Source: Cyanobium sp. AMD-g (GTDB taxonomy: Bacteria > Cyanobacteriota > Cyanobacteriia > PCC-6307 > Cyanobiaceae). From it: 64,000 nt of DNA. The notes under the pieces are model-generated. The model searched no databases. It was not told the origin of the DNA and saw only the letters and a list, made by a program, of their open reading frames with translations. The position numbers and the translations under genes were made by a program. How positions within the stretch are numbered: the first letter of the stretch is position 1; every line of letters starts with the position of its first letter. Shown piece after piece: positions 27,893-37,304 of this stretch. The DNA lies in assembly GCF_024346395.1 (NCBI RefSeq), contig NZ_JAGQCW010000001.1, positions 372,001 to 436,000 on the forward strand, read 5' to 3'.

Positions 27893-30007
27893 TCACCCCC
27901 CGGCCGCCACCAGCCCCGAATGCCGGATCAGGGCCTCCGGGCTCGGAGCCCGGCCCCGGAAAGATTCGAACACCTCGCCGGGGTGGCGGCTGCCGCCGAG
28001 GCTGAGCACTGTCTCGCGAAAGCGGCGGCCGGTGGCCCGGATCGCCGCCTCGTTCTCCAGGCCCACCTCCTCAAAGGCGCTGAAGGCATCGGCGCTGAGC
28101 ACCTCAGCCCACTTGTAGGAGTAGTAGCCGGCGGAGTACCCACCGGCAAAGATGTGACCGAAGGAGCAGAGGAAGGCGTCCTCCTCGATCGGCTCCAGCA
28201 CGGTGGTGGTGGTGGCGATCTCCCGGCGCAGCTGCTCCGGCGTCCTGCCGCACTCCGGCGTCCATTGGCTGTGCAGCCGCAGATCGGTGAGGGCGAAGTG
28301 CACCTGCCGCAGGGTGGCGGCACCGCCCATGAAGGTGCGGGCGGCCCGGAGCTTGGCGAATTCCGCCTCCGGCAGCGGTTCACCGCTCTGCCAGTGGCGG
28401 GCCATGCCCATCAACGTGGCGTGGTCGTAGCACCAGTTCTCCATGAACTGGCTGGGCAGCTCGACGGCATCCCACTCCACATTGTTGATGCCGGCCGCCT
28501 GGGGGCGCTCGACGGTGGTGAGCATGTGCTGCAGCCCGTGGCCGAATTCGTGGAACAGGGTCTCCACCTCCTCGAAGGTCATCAGGCTGGGGGTCTCACC
28601 CACCGGCGGACTCTGGTTGCAGACCAGGTAGGCCACCGGCAGCACGGGTTGCCCCGCGGCATCCAGCGAACGCACCAGGCACTCATCCATCCAGGCGCCA
28701 CCACGCTTGCTGCCTGGGCGGCTGTAAGGATCCAGATAGAAGGCGGCCAGGGGCTGGCCGCTGCCGGCGTCATCGACCCGGAAGAAGCGCACGTCCGGAT
28801 GCCAGACAGGCGCCTCTCCATCGGCAGGCCGGATGCGGAGGCCGAAGAGGCGATCACAGAGCCCGAACAGGCCATCGAGCACCCGGGGCAGGGGGAACCA
28901 GGGCCGCAGGGCTTCGCTGTCGAGATCGAAGGCCTCCTGGCGCCGCACTTCAGCCCAGAAGCTGACGTCCCAGGGTTTGAGATCCGCCGCTTCGGCCGCC
29001 CCCTCCCGGGCCGCGCAGGCGCGCAACGCCTCCAGTTCCAGCAGCGCCACCGGGTAGGCGGCGGTGCGCAGATCCTCCAGCAGGGCCTCCACCTCAGCCA
29101 CCGAGCCGGCCATTTTCGACGCCAGGCTGACCTCGGCCCAGGAGCCATAGCCGAGCTGATGGGCCTGCTGCCGCCGCAGGGTGAGAATCCGCTCGATCGC
29201 CGGCCAGTTGCCATCGGTTTCTCCCGAGGCACGGCTCACATGGGCCTTGTAGGCAATTTCACGCAGGTCGCGGCGGCGGCTGTACTTCAGGAACGGGCCG
29301 AAGCGGGGCATGTCGAGCCCCAGCAGCCAGGGCCCCGCAGCGGCCGTGGCCTGGCCATCGCCGGCATCACGGGCGGCCTGGGCCAGCTGTTCTTTAAGGC
29401 TTTCGGGCAACCCCTCCACCTCGCCCGGGTCGGTGAGACGCAGGGTCCAGCCGTTGGTGGCATCCAGCACCCGGTTGCCGAAGCCAGTGGCCAGCTCCGC
29501 CAGCTCCTGGCTGGCGGCGTTGAAGGCCTCCTGGGCCTCACCCTCCAGCCCCACGCCCCGCAGTTCCATGTCGCGCAGTTCCGCCGTCAGGATCCGCTCC
29601 TGGGTGGCATCGAGCCCGCCCTGGGCCTGGAGGCTGCGCAGCGCCTCGAACAGCACCCGGCTCTGGCCGGCGCGGTTGCCGAAGGCGACCACCGCCCCCT
29701 GTTGGCTGGCGTGGGCCTCCCGCAGTTCAGGGCTGTTGCAGACGCCGTTGAGGTGGCTCACCACCCCCCAGCTCCAGCGCAGCCGTTCGCCCAGGCGCTG
29801 CAGGGGATCCATCACTTCGGCCCAGCCCAGGGGCCGCCCAGAGGCGGCGGCCGCCGCCAGGTCGGTCTCGAGCCGGTCCAGCTCCGCCTGCAGGCCGCTC
29901 AGCAGTTCAGGGATGTGGGCCCTCACCTGGTCGGGGGTGATGGCCTCGAAGCGGGGCAGACCCTCTCCGGCCAGCAGGGCAGGGGGACTCTGGAGGGTGC
30001 TGGTCAT
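27893..30007 (-). CDS. oligopeptidase A (M3 zinc metallopeptidase)
   Basis: A 704-residue cytosolic peptidase that degrades short peptides, including released signal peptides in other bacteria. The zinc site TLFHEFGHGLQHML lies near residue 480, with the third ligand Glu in VEWDAVELPSQFMENW about 25 residues later. Length fits PrlC/OpdA. It lies between the NDH-2-like gene and ndhD on the minus strand with gaps of 60-75 bases. Confidence 0.94.
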   Translation of the reverse strand: MTSTLQSPPALLAGEGLPRFEAITPDQVRAHIPELLSGLQAELDRLETDLAAAAASGRPLGWAEVMDPLQRLGERLRWSWGVVSHLNGVCNSPELREAHASQQGAVVAFGNRAGQSRVLFEALRSLQAQGGLDATQERILTAELRDMELRGVGLEGEAQEAFNAASQELAELATGFGNRVLDATNGWTLRLTDPGEVEGLPESLKEQLAQAARDAGDGQATAAAGPWLLGLDMPRFGPFLKYSRRRDLREIAYKAHVSRASGETDGNWPAIERILTLRRQQAHQLGYGSWAEVSLASKMAGSVAEVEALLEDLRTAAYPVALLELEALRACAAREGAAEAADLKPWDVSFWAEVRRQEAFDLDSEALRPWFPLPRVLDGLFGLCDRLFGLRIRPADGEAPVWHPDVRFFRVDDAGSGQPLAAFYLDPYSRPGSKRGGAWMDECLVRSLDAAGQPVLPVAYLVCNQSPPVGETPSLMTFEEVETLFHEFGHGLQHMLTTVERPQAAGINNVEWDAVELPSQFMENWCYDHATLMGMARHWQSGEPLPEAEFAKLRAARTFMGGAATLRQVHFALTDLRLHSQWTPECGRTPEQLRREIATTTTVLEPIEEDAFLCSFGHIFAGGYSAGYYSYKWAEVLSADAFSAFEEVGLENEAAIRATGRRFRETVLSLGGSRHPGEVFESFRGRAPSPEALIRHSGLVAAGG

Positions 30008-30068
30008 CGCCGGGTGGCCGCATCGATGGAAGAACCCATTTCAGCCCACCCCGGTGCCGGATGGCGGG

Positions 30069-31667
30069 TCAGCCGAGGGCGGCCAACCGTCCCATGGCCA
30101 CGGCCCCATGGCTGGCCAGTTCGGACGCCAGGCCGTTGGTGCTGGCCTCATACAGGTTGATGGCCACCCGCGGCCAGAAGCCGATCACCAGGGTGGGGAC
30201 CAGCAGGGTGAGTCCGATGACAAGCTCGCGGGGCTTCATGTCGCCCACCACCGCCAGGGCCGGGATGCGTGGACCGAAGAAGACCCGCCGGCACAGGGAA
30301 AGCAGATAGACGGGGGTGAGCACCAGGCCGATGGCGGCCAGGAAGATGGCGATGACGCGGAAGCCGATCGTGAAGCCCTCGTAGGAGGTGACACCGAGGA
30401 AGACGGTGATCTCGCTGATGAAGCCGCTCATTCCCGGCAGGGCCAGGGAGGCCAGGGAGCTGGCCAGGAAGAAGGCGAAGGTGATCGGCAGCACCTTGGC
30501 CAGGCCACCCATGTTGGGAATCGAGAGGGTTTCTGTGCGCTCGTAAAAGACGCCGGTGACGAAGAACATCGCCGCGGCGATCAGACCATGGCTGATCATC
30601 TGCAGCATGGCGCCGCTCATGCCGAGGGCATCGATGGCGCCGATGCCCAGCAGCACGAAGCCCATGTGACTCACCGAACTGCAGGCGATGCGGCGCTTGA
30701 CGTTGTCCTGGGCAAAGGCGTTCAGCGCCCCATAGACGATGTTGATGATGCCGAGCACGATCAGGGCCGGGGCCAGGCGCAGATGCACCTCGGGAAGCAT
30801 CTGCACGTTGAAGCGCAGCAGGGCATAGCCCCCCATCTTCAGCAGCACGCCCGCCAACAACATCGACACCGGCGCATTGGCCTCGCCGTGGGCATCGGGC
30901 AACCAGGTGTGCAGCGGGAACATTGGCAACTTCACACCGAAACCCACCAGGAAGCCCAGATAACAGAGCAGGCCGAAGGTGCCACCGGGGGAACGGGCCG
31001 CCAGTTCGCTGAGGTTGAGGGTGAAGGTATCGCCGGAGAGGGCCAGGGCCAGGCCGCTGATCAGGATCAACAGGGAGGCGGTGGCGGTGTAGAGAATGAA
31101 CTTGGTGGCGGCGTACTGGCGCTGCTTGCCGCCCCAGATGGCGATCAGCAGGTAGACAGGCACCAGTTCCAGCTCCCAGGCCAGGAAAAACAGCAGGAAA
31201 TCCTGGGAGAGGAACACCAGGCTCTGGGCGGTGGCCTGGACCAGGAGCAGCCCGAAATAGAGGCGCGTCTTGAGGCGGATGTTCCAGCTGGCCGCCACCG
31301 ACAACAGGGTGACAAGCCCACTGAGCACCACCAGCGGGGCCGAGAGACCATCGGCCGCCAGGGACCACTCCAGGCCGAGGGCCGGCACCCAGGACACCCG
31401 CTCCACCAACTGAAGTTCCGACAGGCCGCCATCGAAATGGCGGGCGAACACCCACAGGATCAGGGCGAAATCCACCCCGAGCACCCCCAGGGCAAACGTG
31501 CGTGGCAGGCGGGGATCGCTGCCATCACCGGGGAGCAGAGGCATCACCAGCGCCGCGGTGGCCGGCAGCAGCACGATCAGGCTGAGCCAGGGGAAAGCGC
31601 CGCCCTCAGGAAGGACGGAAGGTAACGAAGAGGACGCGAGCGAAAGAGGCAGGCTGGCGTCCATCAC
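30069..31667 (-). CDS. ndhD: NAD(P)H-quinone oxidoreductase subunit 4 (NDH-1)
   Basis: A 532-residue proton-pumping subunit of the cyanobacterial NDH-1 complex in the thylakoid membrane, with about 14 hydrophobic helices. Recognisable blocks include [17 protein letters not shown] and [15 protein letters not shown], and the [10 protein letters not shown] helix. NdhD paralogs serve either respiration/cyclic flow (D1/D2) or CO2 uptake (D3/D4); the thrB-glk-thrS neighbourhood suggests the D1 type, but this was not tested. ATG at 31664 is an alternative start. Confidence 0.93.
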   Translation of the reverse strand: MMDASLPLSLASSSLPSVLPEGGAFPWLSLIVLLPATAALVMPLLPGDGSDPRLPRTFALGVLGVDFALILWVFARHFDGGLSELQLVERVSWVPALGLEWSLAADGLSAPLVVLSGLVTLLSVAASWNIRLKTRLYFGLLLVQATAQSLVFLSQDFLLFFLAWELELVPVYLLIAIWGGKQRQYAATKFILYTATASLLILISGLALALSGDTFTLNLSELAARSPGGTFGLLCYLGFLVGFGVKLPMFPLHTWLPDAHGEANAPVSMLLAGVLLKMGGYALLRFNVQMLPEVHLRLAPALIVLGIINIVYGALNAFAQDNVKRRIACSSVSHMGFVLLGIGAIDALGMSGAMLQMISHGLIAAAMFFVTGVFYERTETLSIPNMGGLAKVLPITFAFFLASSLASLALPGMSGFISEITVFLGVTSYEGFTIGFRVIAIFLAAIGLVLTPVYLLSLCRRVFFGPRIPALAVVGDMKPRELVIGLTLLVPTLVIGFWPRVAINLYEASTNGLASELASHGAVAMGRLAALG

Positions 31668-31774
31668 TGAGGGGTGCTCCAGGCAGGAAGTATGGCGGTC
31701 GAGGCGGCCTCCAGGGAGGTTGTCCCGAAGCGGCAGAGCCTATCAGCTGAGTAGATCTACTCAGCGTGGATGTT

Positions 31775-32749
31775 CTAGTTGCCCGAGATGGCCTGTGGGC
31801 GGCTCCCCTCGGCCAGGGGGGCCCAGCTGCTGCCGCGATCCTGGACTCCAAGCACGGCGCTGTGGCTGCTCACCCCCTCCTCCTGCCAGGCGCGGGTCAT
31901 GGCCTCCCCCACCGCTTCGGCAGAGCCGGCGGGGGCCAGGGCCAGCAGGCTGGGTCCGGCGCCGCTGATCACACAGCCCCAGGCGCCGGCCTCCAGGGCC
32001 GCCTCCCGCACGGCACGGCCCCCCTGGATCAGCCCCCAGCGGTAGGGCTCGTGGATGCGGTCGTGCATGCCATCGGCGATCAGGTCGCCATTGCCGGTGC
32101 GCAGCCCCTGCAGCAGCAGGGTGAGGGCCCCCAGATTCATCACCGCATCGCTGATCGGGATGCTGCGGGGCATGGCGCGGCGTGCCTCGCTGGTGCTCAA
32201 CCGGATCGTGGGAATCGCCACCACCGCCTTCACCAGTGGGTTCCACTCGCAGCGCACCACCCGCCAGCGATGGGAGGCGGCCCGCGCCGTCAGGCACAGG
32301 CCCCCCAGCAGAGAAGGAACGACATTGTCTGGATGGCCTTCGATGTCGATGGCCAGCTCCAGCAGTTTTTCCCGGCTGAGCGGCTCCCCCACCAGCGCGT
32401 TGGCGCCGATCAGGCCCGCCACGATGGCGGTGGCGCTGCTGCCCAGCCCCCGGGCGGGGGGCACGGCCAACTGCACCCGCGCCTCCAGGGCCACCGCTTC
32501 CAGCCCCACCTCCCGCCAGACCCGCTGGGCGGAGCGGTAGACGAGGTTGTCGGGGCCGCCACGCAGGTGGGCCCCCTCCGGGCCCTCGATGATCAGCTCG
32601 AAGCGCTCACCGCCCCCCTCGATCACGCGCAGCTCGAAGCGGTTGCCGAGGGCCAGGGCAGCGCCGAGGCAGTCGAATCCCGGGCCGATGTTGGCGGTGG
32701 TGGCCGGAACCTCCACCACCACCCCCTGGCCGATCTGGGGCCGGACCAT
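31775..32749 (-). CDS. thrB: homoserine kinase
   Basis: GHMP-family kinase that phosphorylates homoserine for threonine synthesis. PATTANIGPGFDCLGAALAL is the substrate-binding start and PPARGLGSSATAIVAGL is the GHMP phosphate loop (near residue 95); VISGAGPSLLALAP is motif 3. Length is 324 residues. It sits between glk and ndhD on the minus strand. Confidence 0.95.
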   Translation of the reverse strand: MVRPQIGQGVVVEVPATTANIGPGFDCLGAALALGNRFELRVIEGGGERFELIIEGPEGAHLRGGPDNLVYRSAQRVWREVGLEAVALEARVQLAVPPARGLGSSATAIVAGLIGANALVGEPLSREKLLELAIDIEGHPDNVVPSLLGGLCLTARAASHRWRVVRCEWNPLVKAVVAIPTIRLSTSEARRAMPRSIPISDAVMNLGALTLLLQGLRTGNGDLIADGMHDRIHEPYRWGLIQGGRAVREAALEAGAWGCVISGAGPSLLALAPAGSAEAVGEAMTRAWQEEGVSSHSAVLGVQDRGSSWAPLAEGSRPQAISGN

Positions 32750-32802
32750 ACGTGACCTGTCGTTGGGCTCAGTGTTGCAGCCGACGCTTTGCTGTGCTGG
32801 CC

Positions 32803-33834
32803 TCAGCCCAGCAGCATCCGGGCCCGGCAGGCGGCGCTGAAGCTGCCCACCGCCGGATCCAGCACGGCGGTGATCGGCATCGGCTCCAGGGTGGAGCGCA
32901 GCCGGCCCTTGTTCAGAAAGGGCTCCAGGAAGGAGCGCGTGCGCAGGCTGTCGAGCAGCTTGGCGGCCGTGCCCCCCGCCAGCCAGAGCCCACCCCGGCT
33001 CAGGGAGGCCAGGGCCAGATCACCACAGACGCTGCCGTACGCACCAAGCCACAGGTCCAGGGCGTCGGCCGCCAGCCGGTCGCCGGCGGCGGCGGCCATG
33101 GCCACCTCGGCGGGCAGGTCGGCGCGTGCGGGCCCATCGCCGGCGTCGCACCAGAGCCGGGCCCTGGCGCTGAGGGGATGGTCGCCGTCGGGATGGCGGC
33201 AGCAGAGGAGCCAGCGGGCCACATGGCCCAGGCCCGTACCGCTGACCACCCGCTCGATCGAGACCCGTTCGAGGTCCAGATCGTCTTTCAGCCACTGCTT
33301 CAGCTCCCACTCCGGCTGGCAGCGGGGGGCGAATTCCCCATGGGCCGCTTCGCTGGGGATGGCCCGCAGACCAGCGCTGGTGGGCAGACCCATGGCCACC
33401 CCCAGCCCAGTGCCGGCCCCCAGCACCAGCAGCGGCGCCTGCGGGTCGCGGCGACCCTCCCGCACGGGCGCCACCTGGGCGGCCTCGAGATGGGGAAGGC
33501 CGTAGATGAGCACGGCGAAGTCGTTGACCAGCTCCAGATTCGGCAGACCGCAGCTGCGGGCCAGGCCGTCCGTGTCGAGGCGCCACGGGAGGTTGGTGAG
33601 CTGGGCCTGCCCCCCCTCCACCGGTCCGGCCACGGCGAAACAGGCGGCGGCGGGAGGCGTTCCGCCAGCCACGCCGGCGGTGGCCAGGAAGTGGCACACC
33701 ATCGGAGCCAGGTCGTCCCAGGCCGCCGAGACGAAGCGCTCCTCCAGCAGCCGTTCGAGCCCGCCTGTGTCCGAGCGCCAGAGGCTCAGCAGGGTCTTGG
33801 TGCCACCGATGTCGCCCGCCAGCAGGAGGGTCAT
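32803..33834 (-). CDS. glk: glucokinase
   Basis: A 343-residue ATP-dependent glucokinase. LLAGDIGGTKTLLSLW is the phosphate 1 motif, LVNDFAVLIYGLP carries the catalytic Asp, and VLGAGTGLGVAM is the phosphate 2 / adenosine region. It would phosphorylate glucose released from glycogen or sucrose. Its ATG overlaps the stop of thrS (ATGA at 33831-33834). Confidence 0.93.
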   Translation of the reverse strand: MTLLLAGDIGGTKTLLSLWRSDTGGLERLLEERFVSAAWDDLAPMVCHFLATAGVAGGTPPAAACFAVAGPVEGGQAQLTNLPWRLDTDGLARSCGLPNLELVNDFAVLIYGLPHLEAAQVAPVREGRRDPQAPLLVLGAGTGLGVAMGLPTSAGLRAIPSEAAHGEFAPRCQPEWELKQWLKDDLDLERVSIERVVSGTGLGHVARWLLCCRHPDGDHPLSARARLWCDAGDGPARADLPAEVAMAAAAGDRLAADALDLWLGAYGSVCGDLALASLSRGGLWLAGGTAAKLLDSLRTRSFLEPFLNKGRLRSTLEPMPITAVLDPAVGSFSAACRARMLLG

Positions 33835-35678
33835 GCCAGGGCCAGGGTGGCCAGCCGGCCGGCATTGGCTGCCGAGGCGGCGGACACCAGGGCGTCAGCC
33901 TCGACGCTGCCCAGATCCCCCTGGCGGCGACTGCGCAGGCTGACGCGGCGGGTCTCGGCCTCCCGGGCACCGATCACCCCCAGCACAGGGATCTTCATCT
34001 GCTCACCGTTGCGGATCAGCTTGCCCAGCCGATCGCCGCTGTGGTCGATGCCGGCGCGGATGCCGGCGGCCGCCAACTGGCCCTTGAGCTCTTCGGCCCA
34101 GGGGAGGACTTCATCGGTGACGGGCAGCAGCCGCACCTGCTCGGGGGCGAGCCAGAAGGGGAAATCGCCGGCGTAGTTCTCCACCATCACGCCGAAGAAG
34201 CGCTCCAGGGAGCCGAAGATGGCGCGGTGGATCATGATCGGCCGGCAGCGGCTGCCATCGGCCGCCACGTAGTGGAGATCGAAGCGCTCCGGCAGATTGA
34301 AGTCGAGCTGGATGGTGGAGCACTGCCACATCCGGCCGATGGCGTCCTCGATCTTGAGGTCGATCTTGGGGCCATAGAAGGCCCCGCCCCCCTCGTCCAC
34401 CTTGTAGGCCCAGCCTTTGCGCTCCAGGGCCTCCACCAGGCCGGCGGTGGCCAGTTCCCAGACGCTGTCCTCGCCAATCGATTTCTCCGGTCGGGTGGAG
34501 AGGTGGATCTCGTAGCTGCGGAAGTCGAAGGTGGAGAGGATGCGCTCGGTGAGGTTCAGCACCTGAAGGATCTCATCGGAGATCTGCTCCGGCAGACAGA
34601 ACACGTGGGCGTCGTCCTGGGTGAAGCCGCGCACCCGCATCAGCCCGTGCATCACCCCGGGCCGTTCGTAGCGGTACACCGTGCCGAGCTCGGCCCAGCG
34701 GATCGGCAGTTCCCGGTAGGAACGCAACCGGCTGGCGTAGGTGAGCACATGGAAGGGGCAGTTCATCGGCTTGAGCTGGTACTGCCGCTCGTCCACCGCC
34801 ATCGGGCCGAACATGCTCTCGCTGTAGAAATCGAGGTGGCCCGAAGTCTTCCAGAGGTTGAGGTCGGCGACGTGGGGGGTGTACAGCAGCTCGTAGCCGT
34901 CCTCGAAGTGGGCCGCCCGCCAGAAGTCCTCGATCAGCAGCCGCATGCGGGCGCCGCGGGGATGCCAGAACACCAGGCCAGCGCCCGCCTCCTCTTCGAT
35001 CGAGAAGAGGTCCAGGTCGGTGCCGAGGCGCCGGTGGTCGCGGCGCAGGGCTTCCTCCTTGCGCCGCTTGTGCTCCGCCAGCTGCTCCGGGGTCTCCCAG
35101 GCGGTGCCATAGATGCGCTGCAGCTGGGCGCGTTTCTCGTCGCCGCGCCAGTAGGCCCCGGCCACGCTCTCAAGGGCGAAGGCCTTGGGGTGAAGCTCGC
35201 CGGTGTTGGCGACGTGGGGACCGGCGCAGAGGTCCCACCATTGGTCTCCCAGGGTGTAGAGGGTGATCGGCTCGGTCAGTCCGGCCAGGATCTCCAGTTT
35301 GTAGGGCTCGTTCTGGCCCCGGATGCGGCGCTCCGCCTCCTCCCTGCTCACCTCGATCCGCTCCAGGGGCAGCTTGCGGGCGATGATCTTGCCCATCTCC
35401 TTCTGGATCGCCTTCAGGTCGGCCTCGGTGAAGGGATCCGGATGGTCGAAGTCGTAATAGAAGCCGCTCTCGGTCCAGGGACCGATGGTGACCTGGGCCC
35501 GGGGGAACAGCTTCTGCACCGCCATGGCCAGCACATGGCTCATCGAGTGGCGGATCCGCAGCAACTGGGGGCTTTCGCTGGTTTTCGGCAGCGCGATGGC
35601 GGCGCCGTCTGCGACGACACCACTGGAGGCGGCGGGGCTGGAGGCCGGTGGCACCGGTGAAGGGGGCGCGGACGTCAT
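33831..35678 (-). CDS. thrS: threonyl-tRNA synthetase lacking the TGS domain
   Basis: A 615-residue class II synthetase. It begins with a short low-complexity leader, then goes straight into the editing (SAD) domain (RHSMSHVLAMAVQKLFP, FYYDFDHP, CAGPH); the N-terminal TGS domain of E. coli ThrRS is missing. The catalytic core has KPMNCPFHVL, RPGVMHGLMRVRGFTQDDAH and MIHRAIFGSLERF with the zinc Cys-His-His set. The anticodon domain is C-terminal. A TGS-less form is, as I recall, usual for some Synechococcus. ATG at 35678 is preferred to 35687. Confidence 0.95.
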   Translation of the reverse strand: MTSAPPSPVPPASSPAASSGVVADGAAIALPKTSESPQLLRIRHSMSHVLAMAVQKLFPRAQVTIGPWTESGFYYDFDHPDPFTEADLKAIQKEMGKIIARKLPLERIEVSREEAERRIRGQNEPYKLEILAGLTEPITLYTLGDQWWDLCAGPHVANTGELHPKAFALESVAGAYWRGDEKRAQLQRIYGTAWETPEQLAEHKRRKEEALRRDHRRLGTDLDLFSIEEEAGAGLVFWHPRGARMRLLIEDFWRAAHFEDGYELLYTPHVADLNLWKTSGHLDFYSESMFGPMAVDERQYQLKPMNCPFHVLTYASRLRSYRELPIRWAELGTVYRYERPGVMHGLMRVRGFTQDDAHVFCLPEQISDEILQVLNLTERILSTFDFRSYEIHLSTRPEKSIGEDSVWELATAGLVEALERKGWAYKVDEGGGAFYGPKIDLKIEDAIGRMWQCSTIQLDFNLPERFDLHYVAADGSRCRPIMIHRAIFGSLERFFGVMVENYAGDFPFWLAPEQVRLLPVTDEVLPWAEELKGQLAAAGIRAGIDHSGDRLGKLIRNGEQMKIPVLGVIGAREAETRRVSLRSRRQGDLGSVEADALVSAASAANAGRLATLALA

Positions 35679-35797
35679 AAAGGGCACCTGTTGAAGGCAT
35701 GGTATCGAGGCCCACCGGTGGGCCCCTCCCCCACGGCGCCACCCAGGGACCTTTGACGCCCAGCAGCGGCCCTAAGTTGGGGGAGCTGAGCACCGTG

Positions 35798-36331
35798 ATG
35801 GCTGCCCGACCCACGCCAGGACCCGTCCAGAGCCCGGAACAGCGGCCAGCACCCAGCCGCCCCGCGGGGTTGGCACTGAACCGCGCCGCCGAACGGCGCA
35901 GTGTCGCCCTCAGCTACCTGCTGTGGTGCACCTGCCTGGTAGGGCTGTGCGGCCTGCCGCGCTTCTACAACCGCAAACCCCTCAGCGGCACCCTCTGGCT
36001 GCTCACCTTCGGGCTCTGCGGTATCGGCCAGCTGCTGGATCTGGTGTTGGTGCCGGACATGGTGCGTCAGGCCAACCAGTCCCTGCTGCTGGAGGAGGCC
36101 CTGGCCGGGAGCGACACGGCGGCCTATCCACCGATCGAACGGCAGTTGCTGCAACTGGCCCGACGGGCCGGCAAGGCCGGCTTCACCCTCAATGATGCCC
36201 TGCTGGAACTCCACCTGCCCCCCCAGGCCAACAGCAGCGTGGTCAGTGCCGAGATCGAGAAGCTGTTGATCAGCGACCTGCTCGATGTGGGCAATGACGA
36301 ACGGGGACGGGTGGTCTACCGGGAACCCTGA
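35798..36331 (+). CDS. TM2-domain membrane protein
   Basis: A 177-residue protein. After a proline-rich N-terminus it has a TM2-type two-helix hairpin (about residues 40-90): ALSYLLWCTCLVGLCGLPRFYNRKPLSG, then LWLLTFGLCGIGQLLDLVLVP. The C-terminal part (about 110-177) is soluble and looks like a small winged-helix-like fold (LARRAGKAGFTLNDALLEL). ATG at 35798 is chosen; the frame is open upstream to 35699. It is divergent from thrS. Function unknown. Confidence 0.75.
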   Translation: MAARPTPGPVQSPEQRPAPSRPAGLALNRAAERRSVALSYLLWCTCLVGLCGLPRFYNRKPLSGTLWLLTFGLCGIGQLLDLVLVPDMVRQANQSLLLEEALAGSDTAAYPPIERQLLQLARRAGKAGFTLNDALLELHLPPQANSSVVSAEIEKLLISDLLDVGNDERGRVVYREP

Positions 36332-36337
36332 GCCCGC

Positions 36338-37099
36338 TCAGGCGCTGGCGAGCCGGCGCAGCCGCTCCAGTTCCCGCTGGTAGAAGCGCTGCAACTCGCT
36401 GCGGTCCTTCACCGGCTGGCCGTAGTGGCTGACACCATCAAGCGTCGGCAGGGAGGCCCACTCCGGCGCCAGCCGTGCCAGCACCTCAGCCGTCAGGCCA
36501 TGGCGATCGAAGCCCTTCAGCGCCCCCCGCTCGTGCACCAGGTGCAGCGCGGCCTGATCCTGGCTGGCGGGACGGAAATCCCGGAGCTGGAGCTCCGAGG
36601 CGGCCTGGTCCCAGGTGGTGGGAAGGAACTGATAGGCCCCGGCGGCGGCGCTGGCGTACCGGCGCCGCACGACGATGTCCGGATGGCGGCTGAGATCGTC
36701 GAAGCGATCACCGCCGTAGAGCACCTGGTAACCCTCCTGGCTGCCACCGGTCCAGGTGCCTTCGGCGAAGCGGATCGTGTTGAGCAGGGCCCGCCGTTCC
36801 GGGGTGATGCCGTAGGGGCCGCCCGCCGGTGGCCGCCCTGCTGCCTGCGTCGGTCGGGCGGCGGCCTGCACCACATGAGACGCCGCCGCCGGGGGCACCG
36901 GCGCGGCCGGCCTCTGCACCATCGGCAGCAGCAGCAGCAGCACCAGGGCGAGTGGGCCGTGCTGGTGCGGCTTCGGTGGTGACTGGAAAGGGCGACGCAA
37001 GAGCAAGCGGTCGTCAGGGGACCCTGACCTTGCCCAGGCCCAGCCCCCGAAAGCGAGACCCCTGCGCCCGTACTGGACAGAACGGGGCCCAACGTGCAT
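36338..37099 (-). CDS. lambda-R-like muralytic enzyme (GH104) with N-terminal membrane anchor
   Basis: The C-terminal 150 residues follow the phage lambda endolysin pattern: LLNTIRFAEGTWTGG (catalytic Glu), GYQVLYGGDRFDDLSRHP, AAAGAYQFLPTTWDQAA, SQDQAALHLVHERGAL, and a final WASLP. Such enzymes cut peptidoglycan glycan strands as lytic transglycosylases. A hydrophobic segment before it (LALVLLLLLPMVQ) would export or anchor it. The start is uncertain: ATG at 37099 gives 253 residues, TTG at 37006 or 37000 gives a more normal signal. No other phage genes are nearby. Confidence 0.8.
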   Translation of the reverse strand: MHVGPRSVQYGRRGLAFGGWAWARSGSPDDRLLLRRPFQSPPKPHQHGPLALVLLLLLPMVQRPAAPVPPAAASHVVQAAARPTQAAGRPPAGGPYGITPERRALLNTIRFAEGTWTGGSQEGYQVLYGGDRFDDLSRHPDIVVRRRYASAAAGAYQFLPTTWDQAASELQLRDFRPASQDQAALHLVHERGALKGFDRHGLTAEVLARLAPEWASLPTLDGVSHYGQPVKDRSELQRFYQRELERLRRLASA

Positions 37100-37304
37100 G
37101 GGCCGCCCGGGCGGGAGACCATCTCTCAGGAAAACTTCAGTTCGGAGCGGGCGATGACCGACCCCGTGCTGGCCGCCGGCCGCGCCGACCCGGCACCACC
37201 CATGACGCCTTACAACCTCGACGAACGATCAGCTGTGGTGATCAATACATAACGAATGATTCACGCTTTGCGACAGCGTCTTGCCATCGGAAGGTCGCAA
37301 CGCT

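Noticed and set aside
27659-30160. An 833-codon plus-strand open frame opposite the NDH-2-like and oligopeptidase genes
   Set aside because: It is antisense to two genes with clear motifs, has a repetitive Gly/Gln/His/Arg composition typical of high-GC shadow frames, and shows no family motif.
36338-37099. A prophage signalled by the endolysin-like gene
   Set aside because: Neighbours on both sides are ordinary chromosomal genes; no capsid, tail, integrase or holin genes are seen.
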